Origin: Ziziphus jujuba
Lineage: Eukaryota; Streptophyta; Magnoliopsida; Rosales; Rhamnaceae
DNA length: 64,000 nt
Reading direction: 5' to 3'
Assembly (NCBI RefSeq): GCF_031755915.1
Contig: NC_083385.1
Coordinates: 16,637,001-16,701,000 of the forward strand
Each line of letters begins with the position of its first letter. Positions within the stretch are counted from its first letter, which is position 1. Below, piece by piece: positions 1-11,610 of this stretch. The notes under the pieces are model-generated. The model did no database searches and was not told the DNA's origin. It saw only the letters and a list, made by a program, of their open reading frames with translations. Position numbers and translations under genes: made by a program.

Positions 1-2
1 GA

Positions 3-1478
3 GAACATAAGCAGGCCAGTAGCTGGGTTATCGGGCAATGTATCAAATCTAAATATGAAGGTATTGCACGTGTTTACAAACCCAAAGAAATTCAACATGA
101 TTTTTTGCAGAAATATGGGGTGAATATAAGCTACAACAAAGCATGGAGAGGTAAAGAGTATGCACTTAACAGTGTTAGGGGATCTCCAGAGGAGAATTTT
201 GCTAAGTTACCTGCCTACTGCTATGAGTCAGTGTCGAAGAACCCTGGGACTATTACACATATCAAAACAGACAATAATAACAATTTTGTATATTTCTTTA
301 TGGCGACTGGAGCAAGCATTAGGGGATTTAAATCCCACATAAGATCCGTGTTGGCTGTTGATGCAACTACATTGAAAGGGAAATACAAAGGGTACATGTA
401 TATTGCATCGGGCATGGATGGCAATAAGCAAATATATCCTTTGGCTTTCGGCATTAAAGATGGAGAGAATGAGCAAGCATATACATGGTTTTTCCAAAAC
501 CTCAAGGATGCCATCGGAGATTTTCTGGATTTGGTGTTTGTGAGTGATAGACACTCCGCTATTGAAAGGGCATTACGCAAAGTTTTTCCCAATGCATACC
601 ATGCGTTGTGCACGTACCATATAAGCAGAAATATTAAAGAAAATGGACATGCGAAAGATGAATCAATAATACAATGTTTCATGCTCGCAGCTAGTGCATA
701 TTTGGTTGAAGAGTTTGAGTTTTATATGGGGCAAATTGAGGCAAAAAATAGTAGGGCTACCCAGTACATTCGATCATGTGACCCTACAAGGTGGACATGT
801 TCTCTTTGTCCATGTAGAAGGTACACTATCATGACCACCAATATTGCAGAAAGCTTGAATGGCGTTCTACTAGATGCTAGAAAGATGCCAATAGTAGCAT
901 TAATAGAGCACATACGGGATTTACTGCAAAGGTGGTTTTATGAGCGACGTACTGCAGGTTCAAAGTTGACAAAGCCTGTGATTGACCATATGGAAGAGCA
1001 ACTCAAACTACGAAATTTGGAGTCCATCGGACTACGTGTGAAAGCCATTAATATGCATGAATTTCTTGTGGAAGGTGGGAGTTTGAGGGGTACAGTTAAT
1101 CTCCAATCAAAAACATGCTCATGCAAAGTCTTCGATCTTGATCAATATCCTTGTGATCATTGTATTGCCGCTTGCAGAGACCGAAAAATTGCTCCTTATG
1201 GCATGTGTTCTCATTACTACACCGCGGATGCATATCGTGCTGCTTATGCTAAGTCCATTTATCCTTTGTTAGATGAAAAACAGTGGCATGTCCCGGATGA
1301 CGTGGCAAGTTGCATTGTTCTTCCACCAAGATGGACACATAGGCGAGCCGGTAGACCGAGGATGCAACGCATACCATCCGAAGATGAAGATGTTATTGGA
1401 CATAGATATAGCCGATGCAGTGGTGTTGGACATTATAGGCAGAGATGTATGAATCCATTGTTTTATGCTTTGAATTAG
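3..1478 (+). CDS. MuDR/MULE-type transposase, 5'-truncated by window edge
   Basis: The frame is open from base 3 with no start codon, so the N-terminus lies left of the window; the 492 codons seen end at a TAG. This is the transposase of a Mutator-like DNA transposon, a nuclear protein that cuts and moves the element. Seen directly: the MULE catalytic domain with a first Asp in LAVDATTLKG (about residue 120 of this fragment), a second Asp in VFVSDRHSAI, and the C/H motif LCTYHISRNI. A SWIM zinc finger follows (CSCK then CDHC, at 1113-1172) and a C-terminal zinc knuckle (RCSGVGHYRQRC). The first Cys of the usual CCHC knuckle appears to be Tyr, so that finger may be impaired. No internal stop is present. 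It converges with the Ulp1-like gene at 2.3-5.4 kb, as in MULEs that carry Ulp1 cargo. The family call is very sure; whether the protein is active is unknown. Confidence 0.93.
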   Translation, partial: EHKQASSWVIGQCIKSKYEGIARVYKPKEIQHDFLQKYGVNISYNKAWRGKEYALNSVRGSPEENFAKLPAYCYESVSKNPGTITHIKTDNNNNFVYFFMATGASIRGFKSHIRSVLAVDATTLKGKYKGYMYIASGMDGNKQIYPLAFGIKDGENEQAYTWFFQNLKDAIGDFLDLVFVSDRHSAIERALRKVFPNAYHALCTYHISRNIKENGHAKDESIIQCFMLAASAYLVEEFEFYMGQIEAKNSRATQYIRSCDPTRWTCSLCPCRRYTIMTTNIAESLNGVLLDARKMPIVALIEHIRDLLQRWFYERRTAGSKLTKPVIDHMEEQLKLRNLESIGLRVKAINMHEFLVEGGSLRGTVNLQSKTCSCKVFDLDQYPCDHCIAACRDRKIAPYGMCSHYYTADAYRAAYAKSIYPLLDEKQWHVPDDVASCIVLPPRWTHRRAGRPRMQRIPSEDEDVIGHRYSRCSGVGHYRQRCMNPLFYALN

Positions 1479-1849
1479 AAAGTTTTAATTTAGTGTTATG
1501 GTTTAATATGTTTTGATAATTATTTCATATATTGGATATAATATTTTCTACTCCACGGTGGAAGATTTATTAGCAATCTTTTTTTTTTTTTTGAATTTAA
1601 TTCCAAATGAAAATAGGCTTTCTGGAATTGATTTTCAATCTTTAGTTTACATATCATTTTATGAAATGTCCAAATGATTTTGAAAAGAAAAACAAACATA
1701 TATCATTTTTTCTTTTATTTAAAATGGTTATTGATTTTAAATGTCACTACATTTTTTGTTAATTCCATCTTCATCTTATATAATATTTGTCTCCACTCCC
1801 AATTTTTTTTACCCTACTATTAACTTATATAATCTATTAGAAATTGATT

Positions 1850-2075
1850 TTCCAAGTGGAGGAAATTAGTTTCTAATAGGAGTAAAAATTATTTAACAAT
1901 TTCCGCTTGGAGGAAATTTTTTCCAACAGAAGGAAAACTATTTCCGCTTGGAGGAAAAATTTTCCACCTGGCGGAAATTTATCCAGAGGCTTCAATTTTT
2001 CTTCATATGGGATTTCCGACTGGAGGAAAATTTTTCCGCCTATAGGAAATATTTTCTGACAAGCGGAAAATTTTT
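1850..2075. repeat. Palindromic TTTCC/GGAAA minisatellite, array A
   Basis: Irregular tandem units of the form TTTCCGCTTGGAGGAAA, joined by GGAAAAATTTTTCC-type links. Both the unit and the link are near-palindromes, so the array reads almost the same on both strands. At least five units are visible with drifting spacers. It lies between the 3' ends of the convergent transposase and Ulp1-like genes. No coding role is apparent. Confidence 0.85.
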
Positions 2076-2306
2076 TAAGATTTGCAATTGAGCTCTTAAG
2101 GCGTTTGTGCATAACGAATTCTAATAAATAAACATGGCACATTTCCTATAAGGTCAATTACTTATCTTTACATCAATACCACATTGTTATCTTTGTTAAA
2201 TGAACATTATAAGCCACCATTATATTTACAATTAAAAGTCAAATATAATAAATAATATGCATCTATAAACATGACAAAAGGAAAGAAAAATGCATCACCA
2301 CGCAGC

Positions 2307-5300
2307 TCATATGCTTAGTTCTTTGTTGTAAGCCTCGTATGCATACTTCTTCCTAAAGAACTCCATGTCATCTTGTGTGAATGTCATTGGTAATCTAGCA
2401 TGTAAAAATTCGATGGTCTTGAGTGTAAACATGCCACAGTCACCACTACAAAAACAAACAATTATTATAACATATAATAGTATTATTAGAACCATATTCA
2501 ATAGTTAATATTTATTCAACAAACATGTAAGTATTAAGGGGTTTTACCCGTTACTTTGCTGAGGGGTATTTTATGCCAATTCACATGTAAACTCATCAAC
2601 GCAGTCTACAAGATCTGGCCGCTGCTCATAAAAGGATGCAGACCGCAGTAAATACGGTAACATTATGCATAATTTCTGGAAATAAATTTGTCCCTTGTTT
2701 CGGTTACCAGCTTTATCTGAGTCATATACAGTCATACGATGCTCTTTCAAGTCCACATGCCCTATCACCCAATGTATGTTGCGCTTGTTTAGTGGAATCA
2801 ACAACTGTCAATACATCACAGGATTTCAGTTAGCACAACAAATAAAGGAAGGCACATGAATAAATGAATAGTTAACATTACACAATTTGGACATGTATAT
2901 TTTACATGATTTACGTATTTCCATGGCTTGGACTCCTTCATTCGAATCTCGAGCACATATTCTTGCATTGCGTATGAGAATTGGAACTTAGATGGATTGG
3001 CGAGGAACTTTCCATAACATTGCTCAATGTATACCTACAACAAAATAATTTATTAGTTATCCAAAATCACAATAGCCACATATAGGACACCTGGCCGTTA
3101 CTTACACAAAATCCTCCATCTATCACCTCAAAACTAGGATAAAAAATATCAGGAAATCGATTGGCACGTACATGAAATAAGTAAGGCAGGACTTCCATAT
3201 GCTGCATTGAAAGACGAGTTAATTTTAAATTACATCCATGCAGTTGAACAACTATCTATGGAATTTATCAAATTATAAAATAAAAATCTTGATTGAAAAA
3301 TACTTACATCGTGATTCAGCCACTTCTCACTAGTTATAAGCAACTGGAAAAAGTCCTTACCCGCAGTCAAAATGTCCATATCAACCTTTGCTGCCCAACC
3401 AGACTTCATAAATTGGTCAAAAAATTTTACAAGTCGGGTGGGTACTGGTTTGTATGGGTCAAACTTCAAAGTAGAAGATGCACCGAGTAAAGTGCGCTGT
3501 AGTTTTTCCGCAAGCCTCCAACACTATAAGGAGTTGTAATAGCTGCTGCCGCCTTCCTATCCCTCCTCCCAATATCTATACTTTGCTTAGTAGCTGCTAC
3601 CTTTCTTGCACGTCTCCCGGCAGGAAACTTTGATGGAGACACTTTCTCGATAATCGTAACACTTGGTCCTGCATCGTCTACAACATATGGATGTGACTGT
3701 CTATCAATGGGGGTCGCATCGGGACCAAACTCTACTTTATTTTCATCCCCTTCAACGTCCACGTCCATCCCATCTCCCAACCCGTCAGCACTAACTCCCA
3801 CTTCTTGGTACTTCATTAACTTATCAAGCTTGGTGTCCAAACTTACAAACTCTCTAAGCATGACGATTCTTAAATCCTTAACGTCTTGCCGTACACTAGC
3901 CACTTCGCCTTCAAGGATTGTTAATCTCTCTCTCAAAGGTACCTAAAAGAAATAATAATTATTAATACTTGCAATAATAAAAAAGATAAACATTCATACA
4001 ATTTATTCAAACCTCATCATGGGATGGAGTCGTTGGAGGTTGGGATGGAGTCGATGGTTCAACATGAACATGAGCAACAACTCCTGCAGTCGATGAAGAA
4101 GGCTGGTCTGTCGGCTTATGTCCCATTCGTCGCCTCCCTCCTTTTCCCATAATTTTCCTAGACGCCTCTTTCCGTTTCTTACTTATTCCACTTCTTGTAA
4201 GTGGAAGACCTTCATCTTTTTCATCATGACTTGCCTGTGGTGGCTTGTCTCGAACAGCAGGTGCAACATTATATGGAGTATTGTCATGACGTACATCCCA
4301 TGCCAAGTTGCCGATATATGCATGCTCAAATTCAGTCACATTCATTAAGCCATGAACGGGATACTGCAAAAGACAAAAGGGATTATCCTCAAGTGATTAG
4401 TAAGTAATACTAATATTCGTACAAATACTACAAAAGTGTATAAATAATATTACTATGTTGGAATGTATATTTATATATATATATATATAAATATATATAT
4501 TTGTACATATAAGTGGAAGAACTCATATACTTACATCACGATGATCGAAGAGTTCAGTGTCCTTCTAAAATCTTGGCAATTGTGAAATATGCCAATTAAG
4601 AATTCGAGGGAATGCCATGTCCGGCAACTTCTTTCCGAATGCTTGACCCAACGAAGGAATTGTCTCAAAACCCCAAATCTGTCAAACAATTAATTAATAA
4701 TGAATAAGTAAAGAAATACACACCATAAATACAAGTGTAACAAACTTTAAATAATAGTGTAACAAACTTACCATGAAAGCCAAAGGAAACCCACAAAGAC
4801 TATAACTCTTTGACTTGTTTAAAGCCATGGACTCTCTATGCTTAAAAGCACTTTTCAACGATCTAATGGTGGTAGTATATGATAAAGTACCCCATGGATA
4901 GTTATTGAAGTACTCTAAATCGTCCACCATCTCCAAGTGATTATGAGGTGCGGTGGCCATGCTTTCTTTGCCTAGAAGAACTGTCTCTAGTAAATATAGT
5001 AAAGCCAACTTCAATCTATCATCGTCGGCTTCATCATCGTCTTGACACTGTACAGTCATGAAAGCTTCGGTTATCTCCAGTTAGTGACATTTCGCTTTCC
5101 ACCAAAATACGTGTCACTAATACGAGTAGAGATGTTAACTCGCCTATTGGGTTCGTAACCAAACCGTAGACCTGTAATTATGGTGAAGTCTCTCTGTGTA
5201 AATCTAGCACCACGCCCTCCAAAATTGAATACCATAGAATCCTTGTCGTCACAAACACACTGCCTATACAGCATGCTGTTGACGATGTGACCACTAAATT

Positions 5301-5440
5301 GTATCTCGTTGGCCTTTAAAAAGTGGCCAAAACAGCTATCCTCAAACTTCTTTATTTGTGCTGGAGTCAGCTTGAACTTAATATCCGACACGGCTTTCCA
5401 GAAGTTCGATCTACAATTAACCTTTGCCCTCGATATCTCC
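2307..5440 (-). pseudogene. DUF1985/Ulp1 (C48 peptidase)-like gene carried by a MULE, decayed
   Basis: Reading on the minus strand, a DUF1985-type domain (about 5430-4535) is followed by a basic linker (4369-4007), a coiled-coil-like stretch (3936-3800) and a C-terminal Ulp1 cysteine-protease domain (3420-2307). The catalytic set is visible: His in NIHWVIGH, Asp in TVYDSD, Gln in PQQSNG and Cys in GDCGMF. Members of this family resemble SUMO/ubiquitin-like deconjugating proteases and are known as MULE cargo (Kaonashi/KIU type in Arabidopsis, CUMULE in melon). Some introns fit GT-AG (for example exon 4535-4678). Three lesions are seen: a frame change near 5085, an in-frame TAG at 4565-4567, and an in-frame TAA at 2571-2573, just before the catalytic Cys exon. 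I call it a pseudogene. Exon limits between 4.4 and 2.8 kb are approximate. Confidence 0.82.
4463..4502. repeat. TA-rich microsatellite inside Ulp1-like gene
   Basis: Two blocks of TA dinucleotides separated by a short break, in an intron of the decayed Ulp1-like gene. Simple sequence only. Confidence 0.8.
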
Positions 5441-5507
5441 GAGTCCCAAAACCTTCGTTGGTAATCTGAATCTATTTATCTGCAAATCAAATACAACAAA
5501 GCATAAC

Positions 5508-5692
5508 AGATGGAGGAAACATTTTTTCCGACACGAGGAAAGCCTGGAGGAAAAGGTTTCCGCCTGGAGGAAAATTTTTCCTCCAGTTTTCCTCCTTGAG
5601 GAAAATGTTTTCCGCCAAGAGTAAAAAAATTTCCTCCAGGAGGAAAAAAAGAGGAAATATTTTCCTCCGGGTGGAAAATTTTCCAGAACCTA
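5508..5692. repeat. Palindromic TTTCC/GGAAA minisatellite, array B
   Basis: Same family as array A, on the other (5') side of the Ulp1-like gene. The units are GC-richer (CCGCCTGGAGGAAAA, TTTCCTCC) and include an almost perfect 17-nt palindrome at 5630-5646, TTTCCTCC-A-GGAGGAAA. It produces long open frames on both strands rich in EENFSSRRK/FPPGGN-like residues; these are by-products of the repeat, not genes. Confidence 0.85.
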
Positions 5693-8600
5693 AATAACAT
5701 ACACCTAATGGGATTTGTGCAATAATATAATGAAAATGGCTAAAGAATCTTTTCGAACCAGCACATAATACATTATACATTAGTAGTGTACATTATACAT
5801 TGCTTCCTAAGGATAACCTATAGATATATTATGGTTTCACATTCAAACCTCCCATTAAATTCAAACAAAAACACAACTTCACAATAGTTTTAATTTCACA
5901 TTTCACATTCTAACCATGCAACACAAACATTTCTGTCACACCAAATAACACAATATTATAAGCACAGCGCATAATGACTAAGGTTCAAAATTGAGCAATT
6001 TATAAAGGATGACTTATCATCTCTAAAATAATCCATCATGGAAATTATCAACAATTGTAAAACTCATTCAATACAGCACAACTAAAGGTTTTCAGATAAG
6101 TTCGTTACATTAAAGCGAAATTAGTTTGCAAAATATTTTCTATGTTGTACAGAGAAGCAACTTACATTAATGGGGGACAAACCACCACCAATGCTTCTCT
6201 ATCTATTTATATATCTCTCTCTCTCTTTCTCTGTCTCTGTGAGTGTATGTGTAATTTTATCAGCTTGCACTTGTAACTCTACGATCGCAAATTTTGTGCT
6301 TCAATTTTATGCTTAGTCCATCACTTGCTCCTCCAATGCTGAAAGAAATAGAAAATCAATATTAGTAACCATGCAGCAATCAAACTTAGCATATTATATG
6401 TGTAAGATGTGCATATGAAAGGGCACAGAATACTGCTTACCTAGCTAATGATAAGATGGAGCCTGGAGGTTCAAATAGATAAATGTCTCCTTGTATATTC
6501 TTTCTTTGATTTCTATTCAAATGAACAAGAGCATATGAGAAATTTGGAAATTTTCCACCAACAGAAAAAAACCACAAGAACTACTAAGAACTAAATAACT
6601 ACAAAAATATACAAAATCATTGCATAAAATTTCCAAATTTCCTCACTTTTTATATATTTCAAAGGGCAATATAAAAGGTTTTATTTTGTTTCTTGGATCA
6701 AGAAGTAGGAATACTGAAGTAGGAATATTAAACCATAACACCAATCCCCATTGCCATTTCTCTCTATTTCTTTTTTATGCAGCCATAATAACACTCACTC
6801 ACTAGCATAGCATAAAAAAAATTATTTGCAATATTTTAATTTTGCTGTTTTGGACCTGACAATCTGTCCCCTTGTTATATTTATAGAAATAAATTAAGGA
6901 TTGCAAGCTGACCATCATCATCTCCAATTACATGAATAAAATAAAGGTGAATTATTTACAAATGACATTTGCACGGTGGAATTCCATATTAGTAAGAAAA
7001 CTATTATGACAACAATAATCTGAGAAATTGGAAGCTTAGGATGCCTAACATTTTTTAGGAAATGAGGATTACCATTTGCAGCACAAACTTGAAAAAATAA
7101 AAATAAAAAAAAAACGTTTATGCCTGTGTCTTAAATACATTTTCAAAACAGGTAGGAGGGATATTAGATTATAACTAAATCCTTAGCCCCATTTTTTAGT
7201 TCTATTTTATACGTGATAAGGAGTTATTTATTTGGAGGGCTGCAGTATATTCTACAGCAAATTTCGGACGACTCCAGGAAGGGGCATTTTTACCATCAAT
7301 GTCAAGCCGGGTAGATCCATAATCAAAATACCACTGAAAGCCTACTCAGGTAAAGAAATATTTCTATTATTGCTCCTAGAGAATCAAACCAGTGATGAAT
7401 TATTTGACGACAGCATTTAGGAGGTGTTTATAACTTTTAACATTAATTGGAAAACATTTATCTCTGTTCAGCGTGGAGGAAGGTAGAGGTAAGCTTATCT
7501 ACAGGTATTGTACTTTTTATTGTTAGAAAATGTTATTAGGTTGTATTACATCATGTTACGACCTCATGTTCTTTGCCCACACGATTTTATTTTCCATTTC
7601 AATTTCATATTATTATATGAAAGAAGAAGAAGAAGAAGAAGAAAAAAAAAGGGAAAATTTTTGGAACGCCAAATCGAACATTGGCAGAAAGATTAGGCTA
7701 CCCTTCTCAAGTTGTGAATCTTGATAACTCTATATTTACAAAGATTATATATCCACTAAAAATCCCTTATAGACTAAAAATAATTTAGAACTCTTACATA
7801 ATGCATTAAAAATTCACTGTTACAATTTGACAAGGTTCAAAAATGATGCACCCTAAACTTAGGCAGCAGATCAAGACATGTCCAATTCAAGAGCTCACGC
7901 AGATGTATATTATATATGAAATTATATGCTAGAGATAAAAGTAAGATATAACAAGCAACAAAATTATAGCAGAAGGCATGGATGATACAAAAACTAAATA
8001 TATCATGCTTTCTAGAATAATAATTTTCTTTGTAAATGCTACTAGTAAAACTAATTGATCAGAAAAGAAGAATTATCCATGCATACCATGCAATACACAT
8101 AATACCATATGAGATGCACTGACAATGAAACTAACAGCATTATGGACAGTCATAATAAAATTGGCAAAGCAGTAACAACATTCAAAGATAAAAGCATTGG
8201 TATATTAGCAAGCAAAAACTACCAGAAATAATTGCATAAAATAAAATTTAAACACAAGGAAAAGATCAGGTATATAATATTAACAAGTAAAATACTTACA
8301 GAAATATCAATGACAATGCAGAAGCATATTCAAATCTACACCAGGGTGGAGAACTAACCAGTCAAAAAATGGTAATTTTTAAATAAAAACAAAAGGAAAA
8401 CTCTGTAAACTTATCTATCTAGTTCCCTATCGCAAGTAAATGAACCAATAGCTTATCCAAGATACACTCTGTAGACTGCTCCCCATCCATGGGTTATATG
8501 AATCTTCTAAACAATTCACTTTACTAGACTTTTATTCATCACTCATCACTACCAAATACTCCAAACCCTGATACCGACTGATAAGTGGGCATTGAAAAGA

Positions 8601-9327
8601 ATCTAAAAATAGCCTTAAACATACTACGTCAAACTATAGACATAATTTAAGCCATTGAGAATTGCAGGGGTCCATAAATGAATATTTGAAACAATAGAAG
8701 TAACGGCAATCAAAAAATAAAGTTCACAAGCTACAAATAATCAAATACATCCCTGCTGACAATCTATAGCTCAATTCTTCAAAACATTTTAATCAAAGGC
8801 AAACCATTTCTATTTTAAAACTATAAAAAAGTTCTTCATCTAAGTCTGCAGACATAATAAATCCTGGAATTGTGACTACGACCTCTGCTAATTATTTAGT
8901 ATTGGTAAAGTTTCCATAAAAACCCATACAAAATTCCAACAATCTGTCCAATGAAATGGAGGTTAACTGTACAATAAACGTGTTTTAACAGCTGTACAAG
9001 CCTTAAAGAATCTAAATTTAAAAATAACTAAGGATATTTCATATTACTTAAAATATTGAAGAAGCAACTAAATTATAAGGACACAGGGAGATGTGGTGAA
9101 GAATAGAGCATTAGTGTTCTTGTGAGAGTGATAGAAGCTAGCAAATGCAGAGAGAAAAAGAAAGAGAAAGAGACAGTACGTAGAAGAAAATCGGCTTCAT
9201 GTGGCTCCTACATTCCACAATCTGATTTTCAGCCCAAATTTTTTGTTGAAAAAAAAGTTCTTGAAACTCTTACCTCTTTTAGCTATTCCTTCAGCGATTC
9301 CTTCACTTTCTTCTTTCACGATTCCTT
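5693..9327. other. AT-rich intergenic stretch, no gene recognised
   Basis: No long coding frame or familiar protein is visible on either strand. It contains a CT-rich microsatellite (about 6213-6240) and a GAA-rich run near 7620-7650. A donor-like AG-GTAAGC is seen on the minus strand near 6440, which could belong to an untranslated or decayed transcript, but I cannot connect it to any exon. The right end of the 1-5.7 kb transposon may lie here but I could not place it. Confidence 0.6.
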
Positions 9328-9811
9328 CACTTTCTTCTTCGGCAAACCAACTGATGAAAATGTGGACCTTCTATAGAAATTTGCAAGCTAATTTTGATTT
9401 TCTAGAAACTTGTCTCTCTGCTCAAAGATGAAAATCAAACAACATCGCATGGGCATGGGGAGGGAGAACAATTTTCCAAAAACTGGTTCTTCTATGACAC
9501 CGGCGAATGGGAGGACAATTTTGCTTGAAGTGAAAATGGCACTAGTGTGTTTCTAAAGGGAAAGGGAAAGCTTAGCTTTGTTTTTATGCCCTAGTTCTGT
9601 TTCGAAAGGAAAAGGGAATGGAGGAAAAAAAAAAAACCAAAAACAACAAACTAAAAGAAAGTTGCATTTCGGTAGAGAAAATAGACCAAAAAAAAAAAAG
9701 TATAAAGGGTATTTTGGTCCTGTTGTATTAAAAGTTGGCTTTTTTAAAAAAAAAAAAATTTGCTATTTTTCTAAAATGGAGTTGTAATGTGGTTATTTTT
9801 CGAAAAAACCC
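9328..9811 (+). mobile_element. Fragment of a nonautonomous MULE family (relative of the 51.1-52.5 kb element)
   Basis: From CACTTTCTTCTTC onward this region matches the internal repeat of the element at 51140-52540: the GGGGAGGGAGAAC, AATTTTCC, GAGGACAATTTT and GGTAGAGAAAA blocks occur in the same order. It ends with a terminus whose reverse complement (GGGTTTTTTCGAAAAATA) resembles the left inverted repeat of that element. I see only one internal unit and no matching left end, so it is probably a truncated copy. It has no coding capacity. Confidence 0.65.
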
Positions 9812-11610
9812 ATATAAAAATGCACAAATCCTGATTAATTTTTCCTAGAGTAACTATTTAAAGAGTCATCTAACTTGATCATGCCAAAAATATGTATTTT
9901 AAATGCTTAAGTGAAATTACAGTTATCTTTCCCAATATGATCTACCCTACCCCGCTCCGTCTCTCTCTCCTCTCTCATTTCTCATTGCCCAAACAGCAGG
10001 AAAATCCGTAAGTTTAAATGATTGATATCTTTCAAAATGTTTTTTTTTTTTTTTTCAAATAAAGAATAAGGAAGGACATATAAAGCTTAACCAACATTTT
10101 TTAATAGCTTTTCCTAGTTTTCTAATCTTTTAAAGCCAACATTTATAAATGGAAACAACAAAACCAGCCAACTTGTAATTTGGTGTTTCAGGGAGAAATG
10201 TAAAACAGAGTATTCATCACATTGATATAGCTATGAATATACACAGATATTTTTGATACCCAAAATTAGGAGATTCTAAAGGACCAAGAAGAACCACAAA
10301 AATAAAACTCGTTCTTAATCGCTAATCCAATATTCTATAAAACCATAAATGAATTTATTCATCATGAAAGAAAATTGATACGAAACAATAAAGCAAATAA
10401 CATACAAATTTTCATCTAATACTCATTTAATAATTGCAAACAACAATATCCAAAATCAATACTCTCAAAGAAAGCAAAGCAAATAACAGGGAAACACATG
10501 ATTGGTTGCAACAAAAATTAGATCAAATATAATTAAAACAAAAACGAAATAAAAATATGAAAAAACATACCAGCAAACTCTTCAGTGCAGTCGGCATCGG
10601 CTAAAAAAGGGGGAAATAAGGCCAAACTTGATTGAAAAAATGGTAATTCGTATCGAGTAAGTATTGATAATTCCTGACGGTAAAAAAATAAAAAATAAAA
10701 AAAAATAAAAAATAAAAAAAATTGGTGAAATAAGACAATCATTCATATTCAAGTTTGGTAGCAATAATAAAAAAGGTATTAAAAATGACCCAAAAAAAAA
10801 GCGTAAAAAAATTTGAAAGTGTGAAAAAAAAAAAAAAAAAAAAAAAAACAACAACAACAACAACAATGTAAATGTAAAGTAATATATTTTTGTATTCTTT
10901 TATTTTAAAAAACATATATTCTGATTTTTTTTTTAAAGGAAATAACAATTTTTTTAATTTTATTTTGGGTTTTGATAAACATAGATAAGTCTAATTTTAA
11001 ATATCTAATTATAATCATATTAAAGAGTATCAAATTTTTTAAAATACTTATTTTATTCCACAGTCTAATCAATAAATCAGATTATCCTAAACAAAACGAT
11101 GACATATATATATATATATATATATTTTATTGAATGGAGGTGGAGATTGAAGATGAATCTTCAATTATAAGATGAGCATAAACACCTACTAAAACCTTTG
11201 CAAACCATTAAAGCCCTAAATGACATCTATCCATATACCTTCTATTGAACTGCCATCCATCCAAATGCCTACTAGCTAAATGACACCTATCAAAATGTAT
11301 ATGCACTAACCTCAAAACTAAGTTAATTTTTACACAAATGCCATAAAAAGTTGCAATTGTATGTAACATTCTCTCTTTTATTATAGATATAGATTATTTA
11401 GAAATGCCAAAATAAAAGTTATAGAAAATTCTCTTGCGTAATGATAAGAGAAACGTTTCTTATTATCTTTATTGAACAACAAGAAATCAAATGGAGCATT
11501 ACAGATCATAGTACGTTTCCATACAATACATTCTCTAATTTTCAACTATAAGGAAAAAAAAAAAAAAAACTGTCGTCCAAACAAAGATAAAATAAATTAA
11601 TGCAGATGGT
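9812..11610. other. AT-rich intergenic stretch, no gene recognised
   Basis: Contains poly-A and poly-T runs, an AAAAAT-type repeat near 10680-10725, an A-run with CAA trinucleotides at 10825-10866, and a TA microsatellite at about 11104-11126. A leader-like CT-rich piece followed by a donor-like CCGTAAGT occurs at 9960-10015 without any coding exon I can join to it. The 3'-flanking part next to 11610 is likely the 3' untranslated region of the glycosyltransferase. Confidence 0.55.

Noticed and set aside
221..682. Minus-strand open frames of 108-153 codons across the transposase
   Set aside because: They are antisense shadows of the MULE transposase, whose domains are clear on the plus strand.
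5424..5780. Open frames on both strands through array B
   Set aside because: Their composition (EENFSSRRK, FPPGG) is dictated by the palindromic repeat, not by a gene.
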